Shown here in pieces: positions 1-8,031 of a stretch of 35,828 bases of DNA. The stretch's first letter is position 1. Every line of letters starts with the position of its first letter. Origin of the DNA: JAWOFN01 sp046497505 [NCBI: bacterium] (GTDB taxonomy: Bacteria > Blakebacterota > Blakebacteria > Blakebacterales). The notes beneath the pieces are model-generated. The model did no database searches, was not told the DNA's origin, and saw only the letters and a program-made list of their open reading frames with translations. Location: the NCBI GenBank assembly GCA_046497505.1, contig JAWOFN010000105.1, positions 1-35,828 of the forward strand. The letters run 5' to 3'. The position numbers and the translations under genes are program-made.

Positions 1-456
1 GCCGCCGGTCCGGGTGATGCGGGTGGGAGCGGGGGGGCCGGGTCCGCCTCGATCCGTCCCCGTACACCCGATCGCCCACCCCCCCGGAGCGGGAGGCCCG
101 GACGTGTCCCGGACGGCCCGGCGCGCTGGGGGGACCATCGGCTGCGGGGGTATTCTTCCTTCTACGGCCGTGACTTCCACGGGAAGAAGACCGCCAACGG
201 GGAGGTCTTCAACATGTACAAGCTGAGCGCCGCTCACCGGACCCTCCCCCTGGGGACCCGCGCACGGGTCTGGAACGTGAAGAACGGTCTCAGTGTCCAG
301 GTCGTGATCAACGACCGGGGTCCCTTCATCGAGGGGCGGATCCTGGACCTCTCCTTCGCAGCGGCACTGGAACTGGAAATGGTGGATGAGGGGGTCGCCA
401 TGGTCCAGGTCGAGATCCTGGAGCTCCCGAAGGACCCGCCCGCACGACCGTTCTAG
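1..456 (+). CDS. rlpA: RlpA-type septal lytic transglycosylase, 5' end missing
   Basis: The frame is open from the first base, so the start lies outside the window; 151 codons remain. Residues 1-45 are a Gly/Pro/Arg-rich linker. Residues 50 to about 140 form a double-psi beta-barrel of the RlpA type, with the FHGKKTANGE, LSAAHRTLPLGT and INDRGPF motifs. Glu68, His79 and Asp105 are spaced 11 and 26 residues apart, the spacing I recall for the catalytic residues of Pseudomonas RlpA, so the enzyme is probably active. The family acts in the envelope on denuded peptidoglycan glycans at division sites. No SPOR domain follows, unlike many proteobacterial RlpA proteins. pyrF begins 13 bases after the stop. 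Confidence 0.9.
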   Translation, partial: AAGPGDAGGSGGAGSASIRPRTPDRPPPRSGRPGRVPDGPARWGDHRLRGYSSFYGRDFHGKKTANGEVFNMYKLSAAHRTLPLGTRARVWNVKNGLSVQVVINDRGPFIEGRILDLSFAAALELEMVDEGVAMVQVEILELPKDPPARPF

Positions 457-469
457 AGGGAGGAAGCCG

Positions 470-1306
470 GTGAGCGACGCCCCCTGCATCCCATTGCTCC
501 GCGGCAGGGCATCCCATTTCAACACGCGCCTGTGCGTGGGACTGGACCCCGTGATGGAGCGGCTCCCGGAGGCCTTGGATGGGGTGCCGGACCCGATCCT
601 GACCTTCTGCAGGGTCGTAGTGGACGCCACCGCCGAGGTCGCCCTGGCCTATAAACCGAACGCCGCCTTCTTCGAGGCGGACGGGGCGGAGGGATGGGAA
701 CGTCTACAGGCCCTCATCTCCTACATACCCGCCGAGATCCCGGTCATCCTGGACGCCAAGCGGGGGGACATCGGTTCCTCCAGCCAGGGATATGCCCGGA
801 TGGCCTTCGAGGCCGTGGGCGCGGACGCTGTCACGGTGAACCCCTACATGGGCCGGGACTCACTCCAGCCCTTCCTGGATTACGAGGAACGCGGGGTGTT
901 CATCCTTGCGGCCACGAGCAACACCGGGGCGGAGGATTTCCAGGCCCTCGAGGTGGACGGACAGCCGCTGCCGGTGCACGTGGCACGGGCCGCGAGGAGA
1001 TGGAACGAACACGGCAACATCGGCCTGGTGGCGGGTGCCACCCGGCCCGGGATGCTGGCGGTGCTCCGCCGGGAGGCACCCGACCTCACCTTCCTCGTCC
1101 CCGGTGTGGGTGCCCAGGGCGGTGACGTGAAGAGGGTGATGGCCGCAGCCGTGGATGAGGAGGGGGAGGGGGTCATCGTCACGGCCAGCCGTTCCATCCT
1201 CTATACCGACGACCCGGACTTCGAGCGGGGGAGTGCCCGCGCCGCGCGGAAGATGGTGGAAGAGATCAACCGGGCACGTGAGGAGGCGCTGGATGCTCGA
1301 TCGTGA
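470..1306 (+). CDS. pyrF: Orotidine 5'-phosphate decarboxylase, type 2
   Basis: Decarboxylates OMP to UMP, the last step of de novo pyrimidine synthesis, in the cytoplasm. The 278-residue product has the family signature VILDAKRGDIG at residues 92-102 with the catalytic Asp95-Lys97-Asp100 set. Other TIM-barrel elements are LCVGLDP (21-27) and a C-terminal phosphate-binding region around VIVTASRSI. Length and motif favour the longer type 2 subfamily. The GTG start at 470 is chosen because a purine-rich GAGGGAGGAAG lies just upstream and the homologous region begins soon after; the open frame extends upstream but overlaps rlpA. The end overlaps pyrE by 14 bases, suggesting coupled translation. 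Confidence 0.95.
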   Translation: MSDAPCIPLLRGRASHFNTRLCVGLDPVMERLPEALDGVPDPILTFCRVVVDATAEVALAYKPNAAFFEADGAEGWERLQALISYIPAEIPVILDAKRGDIGSSSQGYARMAFEAVGADAVTVNPYMGRDSLQPFLDYEERGVFILAATSNTGAEDFQALEVDGQPLPVHVARAARRWNEHGNIGLVAGATRPGMLAVLRREAPDLTFLVPGVGAQGGDVKRVMAAAVDEEGEGVIVTASRSILYTDDPDFERGSARAARKMVEEINRAREEALDARS

Positions 1307-1874
1307 GGAGATCCTGGACTACATGCGCAGGACCGGTGCCCTCCAGGAGGGGCATTTCATCCTCACCAGCGGGCGGCACAGCGACCGGTATTTCCAATGC
1401 GCCAGGCTCCTGCAGCACCCGGGGATCTCGGACCGTCTCACCGACATGCTGGCCGACCCCTTCCGGGGGGAGGAGGTCGATACGGTGGTCTCCCCCGCCG
1501 TGGGCGGCATCCTGGCGGGACAGGGGGTCGCGCGGGCCCTCGGGGTCCGGGCCATCTTCACAGAGCGTCGGGGAGGGGAGATGGTCTTCCGTCGGGGTTT
1601 CTTCCTGGAAAAGGGTGAACGGGTCCTGGTCATCGAGGACGTGGTGACCACCGGGGGGAGCGTGCGCGAGGTGCTGTACGCCGTTCGGGAGGCGGGTGCC
1701 GAGCCGGCAGGGGTGGGGATCCTGGTGGACCGCTCACCGGGCGGTGCGGACTTCGGCATCAAGACGGTGAGCCTGATACGGATGGAGGCGGAGAGTTGGG
1801 ACCCGGAGAGGTGTCCCCTCTGCGAAGAGGGGGACGTCCCGGCGGTCAAGCCGGGCAGCAGGGGCCTCTCCTGA
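1293..1874 (+). CDS. pyrE: Orotate phosphoribosyltransferase
   Basis: Transfers phosphoribose from PRPP to orotate, giving the OMP used by the preceding PyrF. The 193-residue product carries the PRPP-binding loop VLVIEDVVTTGGS at residues 111-123 and the flexible-loop region around FTERRGGEMVFRRGF. A CPLC pair (residues 174-177) near the C-terminus is typical of the Thermus-like subfamily of PyrE. The ATG at 1293 lies within the end of pyrF; the open frame continues upstream only as a shadow of pyrF. Overlapping genes for consecutive enzymes imply one mRNA and coordinated output. Confidence 0.95.
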   Translation: MLDREEILDYMRRTGALQEGHFILTSGRHSDRYFQCARLLQHPGISDRLTDMLADPFRGEEVDTVVSPAVGGILAGQGVARALGVRAIFTERRGGEMVFRRGFFLEKGERVLVIEDVVTTGGSVREVLYAVREAGAEPAGVGILVDRSPGGADFGIKTVSLIRMEAESWDPERCPLCEEGDVPAVKPGSRGLS

Positions 1875-1904
1875 GAGGTGCCGGGACCGGCCCGTATGTG
1901 CTTG

Positions 1905-1926
1905 TACCGGACCGGGGTGTCCGGTA
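1905..1926 (+). terminator. Hairpin between pyrE and the small membrane gene
   Basis: TACCGGAC and GTCCGGTA form an 8-bp perfect stem around a 6-base loop, followed by AATTT. It could be a weak intrinsic terminator for pyrFE. The same stretch also contains a poor promoter-like pair (TTGTAC at 1902, TAATTT at 1925, 17 apart), so the role is uncertain. Confidence 0.35.
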
Positions 1927-1965
1927 ATTTAGTGTCTTGCGTTCCAACAGGAGGTCGGAGCAGGC

Positions 1966-2196
1966 ATGGCGCGTAAGGTCGCACAGGAGCGGAACTGGCT
2001 GCCCTTCGGGCGGCGGAACAAGCGCTGGTTCGCCGTCGCCGCGGCGGTCATCCTCGTCGGCTACGTCCTGCTGAGCATAGGACCATACGACTCCGTATGG
2101 TCCCTCACCCTGGCACCGATCCTCCTCGGTGCGGGTTACTTCGTCCTCATACCCACTGCCATCCTGGTTCGGGACGAGCCGCGGGACGAGAGCTGA
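1966..2196 (+). CDS. Small two-helix membrane protein, DUF3098-like
   Basis: A 76-residue protein with a basic N-terminus (residues 1-22), a transmembrane helix at about 23-40, a short loop with GPYDSVW, and a second helix at about 47-66, ending in an acidic tail. The pattern of helix, short loop, then a helix containing LAPILLGAGY resembles the DUF3098 family of small inner-membrane proteins of unknown function. Family membership is inferred from layout and a few residues. The start is well supported by AGGAGGT at 1949-1955, 10 bases before the ATG. It may be transcribed with or separately from pyrFE; tRNA-Val follows 58 bases after the stop. Confidence 0.7.
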   Translation: MARKVAQERNWLPFGRRNKRWFAVAAAVILVGYVLLSIGPYDSVWSLTLAPILLGAGYFVLIPTAILVRDEPRDES

Positions 2197-2254
2197 CCCA
2201 GTTCCCCGGGTCCCACCCCCCGGCCGATCCCGGACAGACGAGACGCAACGTATC

Positions 2255-2332
2255 GGGCGATTAGCTCAGCTGGTCGAGAGCACCTGCCTTACACGCAGGG
2301 GGTCAGAGGTTCGAATCCTCTATCGCCCACCA
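2255..2332 (+). tRNA. tRNA-Val (TAC anticodon)
   Basis: Full cloverleaf: acceptor stem GGGCGAT / ATCGCCC, D arm GCTC...GAGC, anticodon stem CCTGC / GCAGG with loop CTTACAC (anticodon TAC), T arm AGAGG / CCTCT with loop TTCGAAT, discriminator A and an encoded CCA. 78 bases including CCA. It is on the same strand as the flanking genes. Confidence 0.97.
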
Positions 2333-2353
2333 TCCATCTACGGGACGACGGGC

Positions 2354-3463
2354 ATGAGACCGGCAGCCATCAACGGGACCTGGCTCGTGACGGCGGAGGG
2401 TATACGGACCTTCTCCGGCGGGGGGTGGATCGCCCCCCTGCCCTCCCATCGGGATGACCCGGCAGGGTGGGTGCACCGGAACACCGCGAGCTGGAAGAAC
2501 AGGGTCGAGGACGCCGGGGACGCGGATCTCCGGGAGCTTCAGCCCTTCCTCCCCCGGGGTCCCCTCGGGCTGGCCTTCGGAGCAGTGGGTGCCAGCATCC
2601 TGACCCGCCTCCACGTGGACCTGCTGAGGGAGACGGGGCAGCAGATCGGCTTCCCCCTCCTCCCGGTGGCGGCCATGGGTGCGAGTTTCTTCCGGGGGGG
2701 GATGCGCCCCGACACGGTGGGCCGCCTGCTCGGGAGCTGTCCTGGTGTGGGGGGCCTCATCGTCGACGAGAGCTTCCGCAGCCTGTGGGAGGAGGAAGCG
2801 GACCTGGCGCTGGAGGAGATGGTGGAGGGACTGGGGGGGAACGGGCATGGCCCGGCCATCGAGGAGATGGAGCAGGGGGACCTGGAGCAGGTGGCCACCG
2901 ATTTCGTCATCGCCTGGGTGGATGCCCTCCCGCACCTGCTCAACGCCGCCCGTGCGGCGGTCCGGTACGTCCCCCAGGGTCTCCCCGGCATGAGGATCGA
3001 GGGGGAGCTGGACATCTCTCTGTTTGACCGGTCGGTTCGGATCATCGACAGTGCCACCGACGCCGCCGCCATGGCGTTCACCGGCGCTCTCACCACCCTG
3101 GGACTCCCTCCCGGGTTCGCGGGGGTGGGGCGGGTCCTCCGGGAGTACATCGGGACCCGCCAGGAGGAGGTCCTGCTCAGGGTCCTTCCCGGACTCCCCG
3201 GCTGCATCGCCGACACCCTCGGTCTGGTGAACCAGGAGGTACTGGAGGAGGCGGAGGAAGCGTGGAAAGGGTGGGACGAGATCCGGGACGACTACATCGG
3301 CGCTGCCGAGTGGGTGCACGCCCGCGGCCTGGACATGACCGAGGACGCTCTCAGTCACACCCACCGCCGGGCAACCCGGGCGGCAGCGTCGGCTGTCATG
3401 AACGGCAGGAGCCCGGGGGTACACCTGGAGGTCGCGGCGGAGGTTCGACGCTACCTGGGATGA
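2354..3463 (+). CDS. Unrecognised soluble protein between two tRNA genes
   Basis: A 369-residue protein that I do not recognise. The N-terminal part has strand-like segments (TWLVTAEGIRTF, GGGWIAPLP). The rest is mostly helical, with acidic stretches (EEEADLALEEMVEG and EVLEEAEEAWKGWDE). There is no convincing signal peptide or membrane helix, although the segment around residues 70-120 is moderately hydrophobic. Codon use and G+C match neighbouring genes, so it is likely real and native. The ATG at 2354 is the first start after the tRNA; no strong ribosome site precedes it, and the open frame extends back through the tRNA, so the exact start is uncertain. Downstream is tRNA-Asp. Confidence 0.75.
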   Translation: MRPAAINGTWLVTAEGIRTFSGGGWIAPLPSHRDDPAGWVHRNTASWKNRVEDAGDADLRELQPFLPRGPLGLAFGAVGASILTRLHVDLLRETGQQIGFPLLPVAAMGASFFRGGMRPDTVGRLLGSCPGVGGLIVDESFRSLWEEEADLALEEMVEGLGGNGHGPAIEEMEQGDLEQVATDFVIAWVDALPHLLNAARAAVRYVPQGLPGMRIEGELDISLFDRSVRIIDSATDAAAMAFTGALTTLGLPPGFAGVGRVLREYIGTRQEEVLLRVLPGLPGCIADTLGLVNQEVLEEAEEAWKGWDEIRDDYIGAAEWVHARGLDMTEDALSHTHRRATRAAASAVMNGRSPGVHLEVAAEVRRYLG

Positions 3464-3488
3464 GCCGCATCGGGGTTCTGATTAGGCG

Positions 3489-3519
3489 TTGACTCGGAAG
3501 CTCACTCCCTCCTTATTAG
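3489..3519 (+). promoter_or_regulatory. Candidate promoter for tRNA-Asp
   Basis: TTGACT at 3489-3494 and TATTAG at 3514-3519 resemble -35 and -10 elements with a 19-base spacer, slightly long. A start about 7 bases downstream would fall roughly 10 bases before the tRNA. The stretch is less G+C-rich than its surroundings. Confidence 0.4.
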
Positions 3520-3536
3520 GTGTCCTCAGACCTTCA

Positions 3537-3613
<77 letters not shown>

Positions 3614-3618
3614 TCTCG

Positions 3619-3653
3619 AAGACCCCTGCACCGGAACCCCGGGCAGGGGTCTT
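3619..3653 (+). terminator. Hairpin terminator after tRNA-Asp
   Basis: AAGACCCCTGC (3619-3629) pairs perfectly with GCAGGGGTCTT (3643-3653). The 13-base loop can itself fold through CCGG / CCGG. It starts 5 bases after the tRNA CCA. A strong T-run is missing (CTTCTGATTC follows), so it is a stem-dominated terminator as often seen at high G+C. Confidence 0.75.
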
Positions 3654-3743
3654 CTGATTCGGTCCGTTGAGTAACGCCCCTTTCTGCGGTATACGTTGAG
3701 GGTCCGCACTCTCCCCGTCCGAACCGAGCAAGTGAGGTCCGGT

Positions 3744-6700
3744 ATGCTCCGCCGACTCCCCGCCGTTCTCGTCCTGCTCCTCGCATCGCCATTTGCGGCC
3801 TCGGGCCAGGGCACCGGCCCTTTGGGGCCCGAGCATGTGAGGGCCTTCTCCTTCCGGGAACTGGGTCCTGCGGTGACCGGCGGGCGGATCCACGATGTGG
3901 AGGCGGTCCCGGGGGATGCGGCCACCATCTACGTGGGGGCCTCCAGCGGCGGGGTATGGAAGAGCACGAACGGAGGATTCGACTGGACCCCCCTGTGGGA
4001 CGAGCTGCCCAACAGTGCGGTCGGTGACATCGCTCTGGCCCCCTCCGACCCGGAGGTCCTCTATGTGGGGACCGGCGGACCGAACAACCGTCAGAGCACC
4101 CTCTACGGCAACGGGGTCTGGAAGTCGACGGACGGCGGTTCCACCTGGACGCACCTGGGGCTGGAGGAGACGCGCCACATCGGAAGGATCCGGGTCCATC
4201 CCGCCGACCCGGACATCGTCTACACGGCCGCCCTGGGTGACCTCTGGGCGGCGAACCCCGAGCGGGGGGTGTTCAAGACGACCGACGGGGGACGCTCCTG
4301 GGAGAAGGTCCTCTACATCGACGAGGACACGGGTGCGGTGGACCTGGTCATGGACCCCGCCGACGGGGACGTGCTCTATGCCGCCGCCTACCAGCGCAGG
4401 AGGCGGACCTGGGGCTTCGACGGGGGGGGGCCGGGGAGCGGGATCTACCGGACCACAGACGGCGGGCGCAGCTGGACCGAACTCACCGACGGCATCCCCG
4501 CCGGGGAGAAGGGGCGCATCGGGCTCGCCATCTCGGCCGCCGACCCGCAGGTGCTGAACGCCACCATCGAGCACCGGACCGAAGGGGGCACATACCGGAC
4601 CTCCGACGGCGGCGCCACCTGGGAGCGGGTCAGTCGGGTGAACCCCAGGCCCATGTACTACAGTCACATCTCCATCGATCCCACCGATGCCGACGTGGTC
4701 TACGTGCTGGGGACATCCTCCTACAGGAGCACGAACGGGGGGAGGGACTTCGAGACCCTCCCATCCGCCCAGACGTACGACGTGGGCATGCACGCGGACC
4801 ATCATTCGATCTGGATCGACCCGGACCAGCCGGACCACATCTACCTGGGGGGGGATGCAGGCCTCCATGTGAGCTGGGACGGGGGGATATCCTGGGACCG
4901 GATCAACAACTTCGGCATCGGTCAGTTCTACGCCATAGGGGCGGACATGCGGGAGCCGTACCGGGTGTACGGCGGCATGCAGGACAACCACTCCTGGATG
5001 GGGCCCAGCCGTACACGCCGGTGGATCGGCATCGTGAACGACGATTGGCGTCAGGTGGGGTTCGGCGACGGCATGTACACAAGGCCCGACCCCGCAGACC
5101 CCCGGAGGGTCTACATCGATTCCAACGGGGGCAGGATCACCCGTGTGGACTCGGAGACCGGCGCGATCCAGAGCATCGACCCGGTGGAGCCGGAGGGGGA
5201 GGAGTACCGCTTCGACTGGACCGCCCCCATCGAGATCAGTCCCCACGACCACCGCACGATCTACCTGGGGGGGAACCGCCTCTTCATCAGCCGCGACGAG
5301 GGGGCCTCGTGGACCCGGACCGTGGACCTCACCAGGCAGATCGACCGGGATACCCTCCCCATCATGGGAAGCCCGCCCGGACCGGAGACCCTGAGCCGGC
5401 ACGACGGGACGAGCTCCTACGGCGAGATCACCACGGTGGACGAGTCCGCCCTGGTGAAGGGGCTGATCTGGGTGGGGACCGACGACGGCAACGTCCAGGT
5501 GAGCAGGGACGGCGGCCTGAGCTGGACCGAGGTCTCGGGTCGGGTGCCCGATGTGGGGGACCTCACGTATGTCAGCCGGGTCCAGGCCAGCCGGCACCAG
5601 CCGATGCGGGCCTACCTCACTTTCGACGCCCACCGGGACGGTGACCGGCGCCCTTACGTATTCGTCACCGAGGACCTGGGGGAGAGCTGGGAGCGCATCA
5701 CCCGCGGGCTGCCGGAGACCGGACCGGTGAACGTGATCCGGGAATCCCCCCGGAGCGAGGACCTGCTCTTCCTGGGAACCGAACATGCCCTCTTCATGAG
5801 CATCGACCGGGGGGAGCGGTGGATGCAGATCAGGAACGGTCTCCCCACCGCGCCTATCGACGACCTTCTCATCCACCCCAGGGAGGACGACCTGATCGTG
5901 GGGACCCACGGCAGGAGCATCTGGATACTGGATGACATCTCTCCCCTCAGCCAGTTCGAAGATGCGGCAGCCGCCGAGGCCGTCCATCTCTTCCGCCCCC
6001 GCTCCGGGGTGCAGTGGCAGAAGTGGAAGGCCACCAGCTACCGGGGGCATGCCGCCTACTCTGCCCCCCCGGCTCCGGAGGGCACCTACATCAGCTACTG
6101 GCTGGGCGAGCCCCTGGATGAGCCCGTGCGCGTCAAGGTGCTGACCCGGGACGGCAGGACGGTGCGTCACCTGGAGGGGGGCGGTGAGGCAGGCTTCCAC
6201 CGGGTACTCTGGGACCTGCGTCTCGAGCCCCCGCCGGAGGACCCGGACGGGGGGTCCGGCTTCCGAGGAGGGGGCAGGGAGGACCCCAACATGACCCCCC
6301 GGCTCCAGCAGATGCTCGTCGATCGCGGACCCTTCGTGATGCCCGGTACCTACACGGTGCGTCTGGAAGCGGCGGGCCGGACCCTCACGACAGGAGTGGA
6401 GGTGCGTGCGGATCCCGCAGACCCCCTCTCCCCCTCGGAACGGCAGGAGCGATGGAGCTTCGTCTGGACCGCATGGCAAAGTCACATGGACGGGTTCGAG
6501 GAAGGGCTCCGGGCCCGCAGGCTCCGTGACGGGGTGCGTTCGGTGGGGATGGATGTCGCTCAGGCCGGGGAAGAGGACCTGGGAGAGGAGCTGGACGGCC
6601 TGGAAGAGGACCTCACCCGCGTGTACGAAGCCCTGTGGCGGGAGGTACGCAGGGGTACCGACCGCCTGCTGGACGGGTTCAGCGGGGGCGGTATCAGATA

Positions 6701-6875
6701 CGGTACCTTCGAGGGGCCGGTGGAGGGGGACCGGGAGACCCTCGCCCGGCTGGAAGATCGGCTGGAGGAGGCGGAAGGCGAACTGGAACGGATCCTCGGG
6801 GAGGAGGTGCCCGGGCTGAACCGGAGGCTGAAGGCCGCGGGTCTGCAGGAGATCCGGCCACTGTCCCGACGCTGA
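3744..6875 (+). CDS. Secreted Asp-box (BNR/VPS10-like) beta-propeller protein
   Basis: A 1043-residue exported protein. Residues 1-21 form a signal peptide (MLRRLPAVLVLLLASPFAASG). About eleven Asp-box repeats follow from residue 74 on, for example KSTNGGFDW, KSTDGGSTW, KTTDGGRSW, RTTDGGRSW, RTSDGGATW, VSRDGGLSW and VTEDLGESW, indicating two propellers of the sortilin/VPS10 or glycosidase-like type. After the propellers come a beta-sandwich-like part and a helical, acidic C-terminal region. Proteins like this are often labelled glycosyl hydrolase, but no catalytic residues can be assigned, so substrate and activity are unknown. The ATG at 3744 is preferred over upstream in-frame starts because it begins the signal peptide and is preceded by GTGAGGT. 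Confidence 0.85.
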   Translation: MLRRLPAVLVLLLASPFAASGQGTGPLGPEHVRAFSFRELGPAVTGGRIHDVEAVPGDAATIYVGASSGGVWKSTNGGFDWTPLWDELPNSAVGDIALAPSDPEVLYVGTGGPNNRQSTLYGNGVWKSTDGGSTWTHLGLEETRHIGRIRVHPADPDIVYTAALGDLWAANPERGVFKTTDGGRSWEKVLYIDEDTGAVDLVMDPADGDVLYAAAYQRRRRTWGFDGGGPGSGIYRTTDGGRSWTELTDGIPAGEKGRIGLAISAADPQVLNATIEHRTEGGTYRTSDGGATWERVSRVNPRPMYYSHISIDPTDADVVYVLGTSSYRSTNGGRDFETLPSAQTYDVGMHADHHSIWIDPDQPDHIYLGGDAGLHVSWDGGISWDRINNFGIGQFYAIGADMREPYRVYGGMQDNHSWMGPSRTRRWIGIVNDDWRQVGFGDGMYTRPDPADPRRVYIDSNGGRITRVDSETGAIQSIDPVEPEGEEYRFDWTAPIEISPHDHRTIYLGGNRLFISRDEGASWTRTVDLTRQIDRDTLPIMGSPPGPETLSRHDGTSSYGEITTVDESALVKGLIWVGTDDGNVQVSRDGGLSWTEVSGRVPDVGDLTYVSRVQASRHQPMRAYLTFDAHRDGDRRPYVFVTEDLGESWERITRGLPETGPVNVIRESPRSEDLLFLGTEHALFMSIDRGERWMQIRNGLPTAPIDDLLIHPREDDLIVGTHGRSIWILDDISPLSQFEDAAAAEAVHLFRPRSGVQWQKWKATSYRGHAAYSAPPAPEGTYISYWLGEPLDEPVRVKVLTRDGRTVRHLEGGGEAGFHRVLWDLRLEPPPEDPDGGSGFRGGGREDPNMTPRLQQMLVDRGPFVMPGTYTVRLEAAGRTLTTGVEVRADPADPLSPSERQERWSFVWTAWQSHMDGFEEGLRARRLRDGVRSVGMDVAQAGEEDLGEELDGLEEDLTRVYEALWREVRRGTDRLLDGFSGGGIRYGTFEGPVEGDRETLARLEDRLEEAEGELERILGEEVPGLNRRLKAAGLQEIRPLSRR

Positions 6876-6984
6876 TCGACCCGATGCTTGCGGCTTGCAT
6901 GGTCGGTCGGAGGGGTGCAACGTGTGAAGAGGGGCCCGTACGTGCCCTTCCGACACCCGATGGAGAAGGAGCATCTTCGACCGA

Positions 6985-7938
6985 ATGAAAGTCCGTCTGA
7001 ACTACGATATCGACCCGACCGAACCGATCCTGCTGGCCGGCTGGCCCGGCATGGGGAACGTGGGGGTCGGGGCCGTGGATTTCCTGCGCAAGGAGACCTC
7101 CGCCGAGCACTTCGGTGAGATGGACATGAGCGACCACTTCACCCCCGATGCCATCGTGGTCGAGGAAGGGATCGCCAAGCTGCCGGAGATGCCCAGCAAC
7201 TCCTTCTCCTGGTCGGAGTCCTCGAACCTTGTATTCTTCCAGAGCGAGGCCCAGGTCTCGGGACCGGCGGCCATGACCCTCACCAACATGATCGTAGACC
7301 TGGCGGAGAGCCTGGGGGTGAGACGCATCTACACCTGTGCCGCCTTCTCGGTGCCCATCAGCTATTCCGAGGCCACCCGCGTCCTCGGGGTGGCCACCAA
7401 CGAGCGGCTCCGGGACTCCCTCGACCAGCAGGGGGCGGAGATCCTCGGTCAGGGCATGATCAGCGGTCTGAACGGGCTGCTCCTGGGGGTCGCCGGGAGC
7501 AGGGGGATCGAGTCCGCCTGCCTGTTGGCCACCATCCCCCAGTATGCCATCAGTCTCCCCAACCCCCGCGGCTCCCGGGCCATCGTGGAGACCCTCGGGA
7601 GGATCCTCGACCTCGAGCTGGACACCAGCGGGTTCGATGAGGCGGTCGAGCAGATGGACGGGGTGATGTCGCAGATCGAGGAGCGGATGCGGGCGGCGTT
7701 CAGTGCCGCCTCGGAAGAGGAGGGGGCCGAGGTGCCTGAGGTCTCGAGCGAGATGGACCGCGACGAGGTCCCGCAGTACGTGATGCGCAGGATCGAACAG
7801 CTCTTCGGAGAGGTGGCCCAGGACAGGGAGCGGGCGTCGGAACTGAAGGCGGAGCTGGACAAGTGGGGTCTCTACGATCTCTATGAGGACCGTTTCCTCG
7901 ACCTCTTCCGCAGCGGTGAGGAAGGCGCAGAGGAGTAG
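6985..7938 (+). CDS. PAC2-family protein
   Basis: A 317-residue cytoplasmic protein. Residues 13-31 (ILLAGWPGMGNVGVGAVDF) and segments such as YTCAAFSVPISYS and GMISGLNGLLLGVA match the PAC2 (proteasome assembly chaperone 2) family, which in bacteria and archaea is widespread and poorly characterised. After residue 230 there is an acidic helical extension ending in a probable coiled coil (residues 255-300). The ATG at 6985 follows GGAGAAGGAG at 6962-6971. It lies 109 bases after the propeller gene, so it may share its transcript. No proteasome genes are in the window, so a proteasome role cannot be claimed. Confidence 0.8.
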   Translation: MKVRLNYDIDPTEPILLAGWPGMGNVGVGAVDFLRKETSAEHFGEMDMSDHFTPDAIVVEEGIAKLPEMPSNSFSWSESSNLVFFQSEAQVSGPAAMTLTNMIVDLAESLGVRRIYTCAAFSVPISYSEATRVLGVATNERLRDSLDQQGAEILGQGMISGLNGLLLGVAGSRGIESACLLATIPQYAISLPNPRGSRAIVETLGRILDLELDTSGFDEAVEQMDGVMSQIEERMRAAFSAASEEEGAEVPEVSSEMDRDEVPQYVMRRIEQLFGEVAQDRERASELKAELDKWGLYDLYEDRFLDLFRSGEEGAEE

Positions 7939-7970
7939 GAGGGCCGCGGTCCCGAGGCGGGTACCGCTAC

Positions 7971-8008
7971 AGGGCGGCCCGGGGCGCTCCTGCGCCCCGG
8001 GCCGCCCT
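7971..8008. terminator. Bidirectional hairpin between convergent genes
   Basis: AGGGCGGCCCGGGGCGC (7971-7987) and its exact complement GCGCCCCGGGCCGCCCT (7992-8008) form a 17-bp perfect stem with a TCCT loop. It lies between the stop of the PAC2 gene (plus strand) and the stop of the dipeptidase gene (minus strand), where it can end both transcripts. No T-run is present on either side. Confidence 0.8.
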
Positions 8009-8031
8009 CACACGTCCCCCTCCCAGCCGGA

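Noticed and set aside
1875-1965. Pyrimidine-responsive riboswitch or attenuator
   Set aside because: The hairpin lies after pyrE, not before pyrF, so it cannot act as a leader attenuator for the pyr genes.
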